DNA of 64,000 nucleotides, taken from assembly GCF_037975245.1 (NCBI RefSeq), contig NC_092578.1, positions 622,001 through 686,000 on the forward strand, in the 5' to 3' direction. Each line of letters starts with the position of its first letter. The first letter of the stretch is position 1. The notes below the pieces were generated by a model. It made no database searches. It was not told where the DNA came from and worked only from the letters and a program-made list of their open reading frames with translations. Below, in pieces: positions 46,852 to 59,455 of this stretch. The stretch comes from Apostichopus japonicus. Lineage: Eukaryota > Echinodermata > Holothuroidea > Aspidochirotida > Stichopodidae. The position numbers were made by a program, and so were the translations under genes.

Positions 46852-48704
46852 GCTTTAATGACTTATCAAGGTTAAGAAATTAATCCCGGGAATCCCCTTC
46901 TCTCCCCCCCCCCCCTACCCCCACACACAATGTCATCATTTGATATTTAAAGCTACAGACGTCATGACTTACTTGGTTACATTTCATAACTGTATATCCC
47001 ACATCTAATCAAATTTACACTAGACACTGTAGTTCAATATTCTGTACGAACAATATGAAATTTGAGCTCCTTGTCAAAGAAGGTGCAGCAGATAGGGTCA
47101 CACAGAGTTACATTAGCATCAGAAGTTAATAAATGAGACTAATTAAGGTGTCTTAAAATCACACAAAGTCTTAAGCTAGGCTAGGTGCTATTTCTGCTGA
47201 CATTTTGGGTCCAGAGAGAAGTAAAGTCAATTTTGTAAAAAGGATGAAATGCACACTTCATTTTGACTTGTCTTAAGTATTCATCTTAAGAAGACTATCT
47301 ATGCAGGTGGGCTAAGGTGCATGGTGAATATAACGCAATGTAAGCATATATGTTCCCGCTTATACAATATATGCAATGCAGGTGCATAATGAATATTCAT
47401 ATGCTAATAATACTGTAGGTAGGCTATACATATGCTATGACTTTGTGTTAAATCTTGACTGTCCGTCCATCTTTCTTTAGCAACATTCGTTGTGACATTC
47501 ATGTTACAACATTTTTTTGTTGCGTTGAGTTGAAGCATTCTCCCATCCAACTACTGCATGGGTAAGTTGTACAATGTGCTTTCAAATGTCAATATGCTAA
47601 GGTCTCAGGTTGTCATGTGCTGTCTAAGTTGCCGCATAAATTAATACTCTAAATCTGCCATTGAGTTAAGATTTCGTGACGTCATATTAGATCTGGGTCT
47701 CTCTATGTAAGATATACGAGATGCACTAAACCTATAATGACTATCTGATCACGTGGATAACTTATGTTGGTTACTCGGCAGCGAGAAACCCATTTCAATC
47801 TATAGTTTTATTTGATAACTTTTTCCAAATAGAAAACTAACATTCATCGATTAGCTTATATGTATAAATCTATGAGAATAAGAGCCTCTATATGCTCTAA
47901 GTAAACTAAAGACGGCCCTTACCTGTTAAAATCACCGCTGGATGGAATCTTTCTGTGTACTTGCCAGTCCAATTTATAGAAAGACGCGCCGTCTCCTGAA
48001 ATCCAATTAAATATAATAATAATCATTTCTCTGATGGCTTTTCAATTGCATTTCACAGTTTTAGTGTTATGAATACTTCTTTGTAATACACTAACATTAT
48101 TAAATGTTATACTACCTTCTAAAAATTCATTTCCTTCGTTTAAACGGTGTCATTGATGGTCGAGGGTTAGGTCTGAGAAAAACCCTGCCGTGACCCCCGG
48201 GTGTGCATAACCTTTGATTAACCTCTTAACACGGATCGATCAATCTCGACCAAACTGATGAAGTTAAAGAGCTTCGTTGCTTTTAAGACCTCAAATCAGT
48301 TGTCTTAATTATTCTCAAAGATATTCCTAAGAACTATACCATTTGTTTATAGCATTATAGCCATCACTTGTGAATAATACTATAAAATATAACAACTTTT
48401 ACCTACATTTTTGTTTATAGCGAGTGACACTATACCTCAGTCTTACATCACCTAAACATTCTAATTTGCATATCAAATTTGGAAGGAATGTAGTTGTATT
48501 TGTAGCAAGTGACTAGAACTGATGTTTTCTCTTCATCGAGGCCTGCGAGAGGACAGTGGCGAGAGGCATACAGAGTTCCATTACCAACTTACTCCAAGAA
48601 CTTCGTGATCTTCTTAAAAGAACACTCCCTCCCTCTGTAAATGCACACGACAGTCAACTGAGAGTCGATCCCAGGACCACATTCCCTCCTTAAAAAAAAA
48701 ATCA
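46852..48704. other. Gene-free stretch with a C12 run
   Basis: C12 at 46904-46915 followed by TACCCCCAC, and one TGACGTCA palindrome (47677-47684). No gene recognised. Confidence 0.4.
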
Positions 48705-49060
48705 TGCATCCGCCCCTGATACATACTGTACAGTGTGTTAACATACTGACGTTTATGTAGAGATATAAGGGAAATCCAGGCTTTTATTAAATGTCTGGAC
48801 ATAATTTGCACGCAGTCGGTTAAATCTGATATGCATTTAGCGAGGAGGGTAATCTTGGGGAAGGACTCCTTAAATGCCTAATTTGTGATCAGATAGATTC
48901 TTCGGAAAAGGGCGTTATTCTATTTTTAAACAGACCGATCCGTGTAAGCGATAAGTAGCCACTGATTAAATGGTTAAGTCAACTCTCTCATGGCATTTAT
49001 TACAGTTTAGGGGTTTATATAACCAGGCGGCAGCTATAATTGAGTCAGGGGCGAATCCAG
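48705..49060. other. Two outward-facing CAGGGGCG-type ends (hAT-like)
   Basis: CAGGGGCGGATGCA (minus strand, 48718-48705) and CAGGGGCGAATCCAG (plus strand, 49046-49060) resemble termini of non-autonomous hAT elements in many invertebrates. They point away from each other, so they would belong to two separate relics whose other ends I could not find. Confidence 0.3.
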
Positions 49061-51114
49061 GTTCAAAAGGAAGAGATGGGCAAACTTTGGCCGTGGATTA
49101 TTGGTGAAGATTTCAACTGCAGCATGCTTGGGAGTTCTTTATATCATTTCATAGAGGTCCTTGTCACTTTCTCACTGGCAACAATAGTATCTTTTGTAAT
49201 CAGGGTGTAACTTTCGAAGGACTCCTACTCACATATTCACACTAGTAATCTTTATGAAAATTATAACAAACACCGCTATTCGCTGTGTAGTTTCAGTAAC
49301 ACTGTATGCACTATATACAAATGTATAGCTCGTTAAATTACCATACGTTCCTAGGATATTGCTTGAAAGAACGAATATAATGAACAGTTGCTGAGAGATG
49401 TATTGGGGAAAAACTTAATATATATTGTGGTACCGGTATTGTATACACTGATTTATTAGTATTTCGGGTTTGGTTTCGTTTGTTAATAATGGTATAATAT
49501 TTAATCTTCAATGTACAGCTTTCTAATAAAGAAGGGAACTATATAGAGCCTTAAAGATGGATTATTTCGTCAAAATATATTTAAGACATTGTCGCGAACA
49601 AAAGTATATCGCTATGTTTACAACTATGACACGAAGTGCGATCAAATGAGTATGTATTTATTTATTTACTTATTTTTACATTATCCCACCCCTTTAATTT
49701 AATCGCCACCTCGTGCCCTCTTTACATATCCTACATGAACGATAATGATACTTGACACATCTTATTGTCTTACCCATTGCGTTTATCATTCAGGGCTATT
49801 TGCTTTAGCTACTGTCCTGCTGAGCCCATGTCAAAGGTTATATATACGTTTGCTCCTGCTACTAAATTAGATCTTAAAAATAGGAACGATGGATTTTATA
49901 TTATGACTAAGGAATAATAAGGAGTGGATATAACAACGGGCGAAGTTACTAGATAAAGTAGGTCAAGAAGAAACCCGCATGAGTCGTCACGCTTTTATAT
50001 ATATGAATGTATTCCTGTTGCATACACTCATGGTAATAGCTTCATAATGATTCAGTCAAACGAGTGAAACACCGACTCCTTGGAAGGAGAGACAAATGCA
50101 ACCATCATTATAGGCCTAAATGTGGAACATATATGCTCAGGATGTACAGCTTACCCAAACAGATAAGGAAAACTTTATTCAATTTGAGAGATGCAACGGT
50201 TTTAGTGGAAATGACTGGATACTCCCAGGCTCTCTCTTTCGAAAAAACTCTGAAGTCTTTAATGTGCTTTTTTATTTATATTAATTTCATTACAACAACT
50301 GTTTTATTTGGAAAGGAAGTTTAAAGGTTTCACCTCCATTAGTTAGCGATCCACACGATACATTTACTCAAGCCTCAAACCATAACATCTTCCAAACAGA
50401 GCAACATTTTTCTGAGTTTCTTGAAGTTATTTACCTCAGGCATAAATGAAAATAAATATTTTACAATAAATAAATTGGGTTTACTTCTTTCTAGTTAGCT
50501 CTACAAGCTGTGTCAGATAACATCTGTCCCAGCTCTAGTTATCGTTATCTGGTTAGTTTGCTTTCTTAACAATAAATATACACAGCGTGAAGGAAATAAG
50601 CCGCCTTTTTAACATTCTCGACACGCGTATAGCCAAGTTTAGCATAAACATATAGATCGGTTAATACGAGACAATTCTAATTTCTACATTTAAATGATAA
50701 TAATCAGCTGAAATATACATTTTTATGAAGCCATTTCCTACATTTACGTTTCAAATAAAGACATTCTCCCTCGTCCTCGTCATATGTGCTTCTTGTATAA
50801 GTGTCTGATAAAAGTCTCATAAATGTAGACAAATAGTTCACACTACATAACCTACTGTTTTATTGAGTAACAAAACTTGTCGAACTACAATTTCAGCGAA
50901 AGAAACGTAAGCAGAAGTATTCATGTATGTATATATATACAGCAATCTGAAGGTAACTATATGTATGTGAAGGATATAGCCAGATCACGTGACCTATTCA
51001 TCGTAAATTCTCTTGCAGTGGATATGGCGTAGAGAGCGAGACATAAGTATATATATTATTACTTTGTGACTCGTTTGATGTATTACACGATTGGAAGAAA
51101 CATGTACGTAAAAT
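49061..51114. other. Gene-free stretch
   Basis: An 86-codon plus frame (50064-50324) is unrecognised. Nothing else seen. Confidence 0.35.
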
Positions 51115-51215
51115 CGAGTCGTAACTTGATAAATTTGAAAGTATGTCACGGGTACAGCAGAATCAATTCGTAACTTGATAGGTCTAAAGTTGAAAGTATG
51201 TCACAGGTACAATCG
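51115..51215. repeat. Two-copy tandem duplication, about 50-55 bp
   Basis: TCGTAACTTGATA and GAAAGTATGTCAC each occur twice (51119/51168 and 51137/51192). The second copy has an extra six bases. Confidence 0.85.
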
Positions 51216-51663
51216 TAAAGATTTCAATCTTTCCGCAAAACAAAAATAATTTGAGATTAAAACTGAAGTTTCGGGCGGTCTTACTAAAAAAGAACTAGGT
51301 TTCATTTTGATTTGTTCAATTTACTATTGAACATTTCAAAAGAAAAACATTGAAAATTTACTATTGATGTTGATCATTTCAACATTGCAATTCCCTTGGT
51401 TGTTTTGATTTTTGCCGTAGATGTGTACTCCTAATCAGAAGGGTGTGATACTAAAATAAATATTTAAAGATTGCCTTCAGATGTTTCCCCTAGCGTATTG
51501 CAGAAGTAGGACACTGCTCTAACTTTCGCTAAGAGCTCAGTAACCAGCCATTAAAACTTCTCTCTTTTTTCATTATTATTCTTTATTCATATTGACTTAC
51601 TTTTACTCCGCGAGTTTTTCGTTTTACGTCGTATCATATACGGGATGACACACACACCCACAA
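51216..51663. other. Gene-free spacer
   Basis: TTTACTATTGA and related words recur near 51320-51370. No gene. Confidence 0.35.
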
Positions 51664-52749
<1,086 letters not shown>

Positions 52750-52974
52750 ATGCTCCCAAAAACAGTCGCCTCGAACATCATTTTTAAGATGATTTATTAT
52801 GTTTTTGAGGAGGATGAAGAAGGTTGTTGGAGGAAGGTACTTGATCTTTTCTTATCATTACTGCATCATGTAATGTCTCTTGACATTTTCAAGTATAAAA
52901 CGTTAACAGTCGATCGTCTGTCGCAAATCTCCACAGACATTCTGCAGCAGTGCATGAAGTCTACGCATGCTTAA
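52750..52974 (+). CDS. Candidate exon or ORF, unrecognised
   Basis: An ATG-initiated frame of 74 residues has protein-like composition: an acidic turn (VFEEDEEGCWRK) followed by a likely amphipathic helical stretch (VLDLFLSLLHHVMSLDIF). I recognise no family. An ACAG precedes it at about 52761-52764, but there is no strong splice donor, promoter or polyadenylation signal close by. Chance remains the simplest explanation. Confidence 0.12.
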   Translation: MLPKTVASNIIFKMIYYVFEEDEEGCWRKVLDLFLSLLHHVMSLDIFKYKTLTVDRLSQISTDILQQCMKSTHA

Positions 52975-53460
52975 CATCGTACCATATACAGATCGGCGTG
53001 CAGCTTTGTAGCCTTGTGATTGCGCATTAACAAAATTCATGTCCGATTAATTAGACTTTCAATAGTCAAAGAGAGCGTGCCTAAGGTTACAGACATGTAG
53101 TTAACATGACGTCATGATTTGCCAGACGTTCAAAGCAATGCGTGACATCCTTTTGCCAGAGCACGTTTTTGTTTGAATGCAACAGTTCATGTTAACTGTG
53201 AAATGCACGCATATACCTGATGGTTGCGCTGTATAATAACATAATAGTTATATGAGATCAGAAACTTGTTTTCATGTAAACCTGTTTAGGTCACGCGATA
53301 TCAGCGTGAGATAACTGACGGTGACCAGAGCCCCCGAGCAATGTGTCCCCTTCATCTAACATGGATAAAAGCCCAGAATAATGAAACAAAACGCAATAAA
53401 TATAGAATTATAAGGTCTGAAAGGATCAGGGGACCGTATTGTTTTGGACACTGCCCGACA
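52975..53460. other. Gene-free spacer
   Basis: One TGACGTCA palindrome (53107-53114). Nothing else. Confidence 0.35.
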
Positions 53461-55948
53461 GATCATAGCCAGTGCCCCTGGATATCAGCATTAACTGCAT
53501 TGTCATAGCTAGTGTCCCTGGATATCAGCATTAACTGCATTGTCATAGCTAGTGCCCCTGGATATCAGCATTAACTGCATTGTCATAGCTAGTGCCCCTG
53601 GATATCAGCATTAACTGCATTGTCATCGCTAGTGACCCTGGATATCAGTATTAACTGCATTGTCATAGCTAGTGACCCTGGATATCAGCATTAACTACAT
53701 TGTCATAGCTAGTGACCCTGGATATTAGCACTAACTGCATTGTCATAGCTAGTGACCCTGGATATCAGCATTAACTGCATTGTCATAGCTAGTGACCCTG
53801 GATATCAGCATTAATTGCACTGGCATAGCTAGTGCCCCTGGATATCAGCATTAACTGCATTGTCATAGCCAGTGCCCCTGGATATCAGCATTAACTGCAT
53901 TGTCATAGCTAGTGACCCTGGATATCAGCATTAACTACATTGTCATAGCTAGTGACCCTGGATATCAGTATTAACTGCATTGTCATAGCTAGTGACCCTG
54001 GATATTAGCACTAACTGCATTGTCATCGCTAGTGACCCTGGATATCAACATTAACTGCATTGTCATAGCTAGTGACCCTGGAGATCAGTATTAACTGCAT
54101 TGGCATAGCTAGTGACCCTGGATATTAGCACTAACTGCATTGTCATCGCTAGTGACCCTGGATATCAGCATTAACTGCATTGTCATAGCTAGTGACCCTG
54201 GAGATCAGTATTAACTGCATTGGCATAGCTAGTGACCCTGGATATTAGCACTAACTGCATTGTCATAGCTAGTGACCCTGGATATCAGCATTAACTACAT
54301 TGTCATAGCTAGTGACCCTGGATATTAGCACTAACTGCATTGTCATAGCTAGTGACCCTGGAGATCAGTATTAACTGCATTGGCATAGCTAGTGACCCTG
54401 GATATCAGTTTTAACTGCATTGTCATAGCTAGTGACCCTGGATATTAGCACTAACTGCATTGTCATAGCTAGTGCCCCTGGATATCAGCATTAACTACAT
54501 TGTCATAGCTAGTGACCCTGGATATTAGCACTAACTGCATTGTCATAGCTAGTGACCCTGGATATTAGCACTAACTGCATTGGCATAGCTAGTGACCCTG
54601 GATATTAGCACTAACTACATTGTCATCGCTAGTGACCCTGGATATCAGCATTAACTGCATTGTCATAGCTAGTGACCCTGGAGATCAGTATTAACTGCAT
54701 TGTCATAGCTAGTGACCCTGGATATCAGCATTAACTGCATTGTCATAGCTAGTGACCCTGGATATTAGCACTAACTGCATTGTCATCGCTAGTGACCCTG
54801 GATATCAGCATTAACTGCATTGTCATCGCTAGTGACCCTGGATATCAGCATTAACTGCATTGTCATAGCTAGTGACCCTGGAGATCAGTATTAACTGCAT
54901 TGGCATAGCTAGTGACCCTGGATATCAGTTTTAACTGCATTGTCATAGCTAGTGACCCTGGATATTAGCACTAACTGCATTGTCATAGCTAGTGCCCCTG
55001 GATATCAGCATTAACTGCATTGTCATCGCTAGTGACCCTGGATATCAGCATTAACTACATTGTCATAGCTAGTGACCCTGGATATTAGCACTAACTGCAT
55101 TGTCATCGCTAGTGACCCTGGATATCAGCATTAACTACATTGTCATAGCTAGTGACCCTGGATATTAGCACTAACTGCATTGTCATCGCTAGTGACCCTG
55201 GATATCAGCATCAACTGCATTGTCATAGCTAGTGACCCTGGAGATCAGTATTAACTGCATTGGCATAGCTAGTGACCCTGGATATTAGCACTAACTGCAT
55301 TGTCATCGCTAGTGACCCTGGATATCAGCATTAACTGCATTGTCATAGCTAGTGACCCTGGAGATCAGTATTAACTGCATTGGCATAGCTAGTGACCCTG
55401 GATATCAGTTTTAACTGCATTGTCATAGCTAGTGACCCTGGATATTAGCACTAACTGCATTGTCATAGCTAGTGCCCCTGGATATTAGCACTAACTGCAT
55501 TGTCATCGCTAGTGACCCTGGATATCAGCATTAACTACATTGTCATAGCTAGTGACCCTGGATATTAGCACTAACTGCATTGTCATCGCTAGTGACCCTG
55601 GATATCAGCATTAACTGCATTGTCATAGCTAGTGACCCTGGAGATCAGTATTAACTGCATTGTCATAGCTAGTGACCCTGGATATCAGCATTAACTGCAT
55701 TGTCATAGCTAGTGACCCTGGATATTAGCACTAACTGCATTGTCATCGCTAGTGACCCTGGATATCAGCATTAACTGCATTGTCATAGCTAGTGACCCTG
55801 GAGATCAGTATTAACTGCATTGTCATAGCTAGTGACCCTGGATATTAGCACTAACTGCATTGTCATAGCTAGTGACCGTGGATATCAGCATTAACTGCAT
55901 TGTCATAGCTAGTGACCCTGGATATCAGCATTAACTGCGTTGCCATTC
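53461..55948. repeat. 40-bp minisatellite, about 62 copies
   Basis: The unit is GATATCAGCATTAACTGCAT plus TGTCATAGCTAGTGACCCTG. Across nearly 2.5 kb the register never slips: no copy has gained or lost a base. Variation is confined to a handful of sites (GATATC/GATATT/GAGATC, AGCATTAA/AGCACTAA/AGTATTAA/AGTTTTAA, TCATAG/TCATCG/GCATAG, GACCCTG/GCCCCTG). Variant units recur in fixed order, for example GATATTAGCACTAA, then a TCATCG unit, then GAGATCAGTA, suggesting 80-200 bp higher-order blocks. No frame is open through it. Confidence 0.97.
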
Positions 55949-56649
55949 TAAACAGTCCGACAATTGCACGCAAAAGCAGGCTAGGTTTAGGGGCTTCTGT
56001 TATCAAATTATTTCAAACCTACATAACTGTTGATATTTGATGAATGTAGCCGATTTTCTTGTGGTTCACTTAAGCACATCTCCTGTGACGATACGCAACA
56101 TGTTACAATAGTTTGTGCACTAACTGTATATATTGCTTGGTACAGAGGACTTAGTCAACTGGGCACACACACACACACACACAGTCAGCTGTCTCAATAC
56201 ATACTTTACTTTGTTCAGTCAAGTAGTACATTGCTTTATCATGCAAAACCATGCATAGAGTAGACGAAAGTAGTTCTAATATGATTTTAGCAACCTCAAG
56301 GACGCAATAATGTAATGAACGGAGACGCGTAACATGAGTCAAGACATTTCTACTCAAACGTATGCATTATTTGATTTATCTAAAATGATGAAAAATGACA
56401 GATTTTCCCCTTATATGAAGCAAAAAAAACAGACATTTCGAATAGAAATACAAAAAAAATGCAATCGCCCGGTATGTGTTTTTTTTTCAGGATGGAGGCA
56501 AAACTTCGATCACCTCTGACATAAATGTAATGTTTAACATTAATAAAATATAGTCTGACTTCAAATTTTGTTACTTGAAAAGTAAAATTTACATTTTGAT
56601 TAATCCTATACTCATATAATCTAATCTGATATCGTTGTCCCTTTGGCTA
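55949..56649. other. Gene-free stretch with a CA microsatellite
   Basis: CA repeat at 56163-56182. Overlapping chance frames on both strands surround it. Confidence 0.4.
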
Positions 56650-56662
56650 CCCCCCCCCCCCC
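56650..56662 (+). repeat. Poly-C run of 13 followed by T5
   Basis: Uninterrupted C then TTTTT. Confidence 0.88.
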
Positions 56663-57479
56663 TTTTTGATTTCCCAATTGTCACTCACTGAGTTGGTTAA
56701 TGTTATGTTCCATACGTACGGCTCATATTCCACTTAGAGGCGCCTAGTTTGTTACGAGAAGATACGAGAGGAAAACTGTTTGCTTCTTAAACTATCACTC
56801 TCAATAATCTCAGCATCATTCTGATCCTTAACAGGATTTGTGAATAACAGTTATTTGATTTGTAAAACTTAAAGATCGCAATGAAAAGACAGAAAGGAGA
56901 ACGAATGTATTAATGTATTAATGGCTATATATAGAAATGAATCATGTAAATTTAGACTTTTGGAGGCAAATCTTTTCATTTATAGGACACGGTGAAACAG
57001 ATCGAGAGAGGTGGCACATAAGAAACATACTCTCTATTCCATTTACAGTCATAATTTACACTGCCATCAACAGTTTTGTATTTCATACAAACGTCAAGTT
57101 TTAAATTACATGGATATAATAATTAACTTAAAACTGCGTATAGACTGCGTAGCAAGTTATGTTATTAATTCAACCTATTTTTGTCAAAAGACAAGTATAC
57201 TCATGTTATTCTTTAAGTTGCATGTTTATGTCGTAATAGAGTATGAAATAGAACGTTTCAAGAACTTGGAATATATTATGTTATGATAGAATGTTCATCA
57301 CATCTTGTGCAGCATGTTTCTTGGGATTTGTTTTTATTATTAAATCCTATTAGTGGCAATCGTTTTATTTGATATTATGATGTTCGATGTATTAATTGCA
57401 CTGGAAATTATCTTTAAGAAATTTGATGAACTGTTATTTTAATTTATGCATATAACACTTAATTATTGTTATTGTTGCC

Positions 57480-57488
<9 letters not shown>
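56663..57488. other. Gene-free spacer
   Basis: A 91-codon plus frame (57011-57286) in AT-rich DNA is unrecognised. Confidence 0.35.
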
Positions 57489-57511
<23 letters not shown>

Positions 57512-57535
57512 CATGTGTGTGTGTGTATGTATGTG
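57489..57535. repeat. TA then TG microsatellite
   Basis: TA block to about 57511 followed by TGTGTG and TATG. Confidence 0.9.
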
Positions 57536-57579
57536 TTCTTCTTATTGTTATTCTTCTTCATACGGTTCCTAAAACACAG

Positions 57580-57768
57580 GTGACAATACTACGTCACGTT
57601 GCTATGCTTAAAATGGCCGCATATTGTGAGCCGGTGATATTTTCGGAAAGGAGGCAGTTAAATATTCATGATGCAAAGATAAAAGTGCAAGATGACGGAA
57701 ACAAGATACTTTATCAAAACAATCTGAATCATTGGAGACATATATCATCAACGTACAATGATCTATAA
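57580..57768 (+). CDS. Candidate terminal exon or short ORF, unrecognised
   Basis: A pyrimidine-rich stretch (57536-57570) ends in CACAG at 57575-57579, a plausible splice acceptor. The open frame that follows runs to TAA at 57768, and AATAAA lies at 57797-57802, 29 bases later, so it has the layout of a last exon. An internal ATG at 57613 sits in good context (AAAATGGCC) and would give 51 residues beginning MAAYCEPVIFSERRQLN. No domain is recognised and no upstream exon could be joined. Confidence 0.25.
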   Translation: MTILRHVAMLKMAAYCEPVIFSERRQLNIHDAKIKVQDDGNKILYQNNLNHWRHISSTYNDL

Positions 57769-57796
57769 AAGTATGCATTGACCTATTCAGTTCTGA

Positions 57797-57802
57797 AATA
57801 AA
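57797..57802 (+). terminator. AATAAA downstream of the candidate last exon
   Basis: Placed 29 bases after the stop of the preceding frame. Meaningful only if that exon is real, since the hexamer is frequent by chance here. Confidence 0.25.
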
Positions 57803-59163
57803 ACATTTTAAATACTTATAGGATGATTTTATTTTGTTAACTTTTAAAGGAAGAAATGAAGCTATGTAAGCAATGATTTCTGACCTATATCATACAACTT
57901 ACATTGTGCAATATGGAGAGCCTACATGAGTATAGCATCTTGGTTTGTCGAGGTTATAGTGTGATGTATGCAGCTTTAACTGTGCTGTTGGTAACACATT
58001 GCTTAAAATGGTAATATACTTTGTTTGCGGCTTTGCTTTTCATGGAAATTTATTTTTTAATTCTAAATGTGTTTATACGCTACATGACTGCAGAGACGAC
58101 AACATAAACTTAAATTAAAAAACAACACCGGAAAACGAAACCTACTCAGATTATTCAAACGCTCAAATTATAAGATAGGTATCTGTGTCTACTTCACTCT
58201 ATACTATAACATATGTAGGTACATATGTACTTGCGCACTGAACTGAGGGACTCACACCTATGGAACAGGGGAGCAACATCAACAACACTATTTCAGTTCT
58301 AGCCAGGATTAACACTGCCGTTCTTCGAACAATGACAACAGTTAGCGTTAACACGTGAATATGTCATTTTCATCAGAAGTACTAATTAAATACTATTACA
58401 ATGTCACGAGGAGAGCATAACGTTCATGCTATCAGTTGACCAGGGCGGGGTCATGTGTTTATAAAGATCTTTTTCTAACAGAAAACTTCATTCGAAAATG
58501 GACTTGGCAGTCCAATTCCAGTTTGATCGAAGCTACACACATCCCCTCACGTCAGGGGTGCGTTGCTTTGTAAGGTCACTTTTACGATAGATTACTCGGC
58601 AGGGTCGAGGTCCGAATCACAAAACATTATCCCACCCCTCCCACGCCATCATGACGTCAGGTGATATCTCTCATTTGAAAATGAAGTTGAATAGAGCAAA
58701 GCTAGACTTTGCTGACCTTAACAAATATTGAGGATCCCGCTATGAGTACTAGACTATATGTCTAACAACTGAGAGAGGCCGAATGGACCATAATTCCTCA
58801 GTGACATTCCCATGCATGCAGGGACTGTTGTGACGGTTGTGAGCGGTCAGTTGCTTTATTGTTAGACTTTATAACCTCTTAATTTATCGCTCAGGCTTTG
58901 GAAACTGCACTTTAAATTTAAGCGTTGAGCTCTGAATATGTTAAAGCAGTAGAACGTTTACGACCTTGACTTGTAATGATATACGCTGTCTGGCTACAGC
59001 TCTAATGCTCTCTGGTCGGCAATCCTGTTATTAAAGTGTTTTGTGTGTCAGTTTTAATGACTCGATCTCGTATGAAGATGACTAATGAATTAAACTGTAG
59101 CCTATATCCAAACTATCTCACTTCTGTATTGTTGTGAGAGATTATGAGGTCAACAGGGATATA
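57803..59163. other. Gene-free stretch
   Basis: One TGACGTCA palindrome (58652-58659). No gene or repeat of note. Confidence 0.35.
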
Positions 59164-59208
59164 GGGTGAGGCGGGTAGGGGTTGGGTGGGGTGGGGGCTG
59201 GGGGGTGT
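59164..59208 (+). other. G-rich tract with G-quadruplex potential
   Basis: Seven runs of three to six G within 45 bases. Confidence 0.55.
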
Positions 59209-59232
59209 GCGTGAAGCGATACAATGGTGCTG

Positions 59233-59455
59233 GAGCACCACTTGCTAAAGTAGGATTCGATCTCTTTTAGTATTCGATCCATTGCTATTGTAAACATATC
59301 CACCGACAAAGCTCCGTGCGAAACTTTGTAAAGTGTCCCTCTATTTTGTTTTTATGCATAGCAAAACAGGCACTTGATTCAGAGCACCACTTGCTAAAGT
59401 AGGATTCGATCTTTTCTAGTATTCGTTCCATTGCTATTGTAAACATATTCACCGA
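59233..59455. repeat. 74-bp direct repeat, two copies 149 bp apart
   Basis: GAGCACCACTTGCTAAAGTA through CATAT-CACCGA occurs at 59233-59306 and 59382-59455 with about five differences. The 75 bases between the copies are unrelated, so it may be a tandem duplication that lost part of a copy, or two insertions. Confidence 0.88.

Noticed and set aside
53461-55948. CRISPR-like array
   Set aside because: The repeats are head-to-tail with no unique spacers, no cas genes are present, and the DNA is eukaryotic. The same holds for the other arrays.
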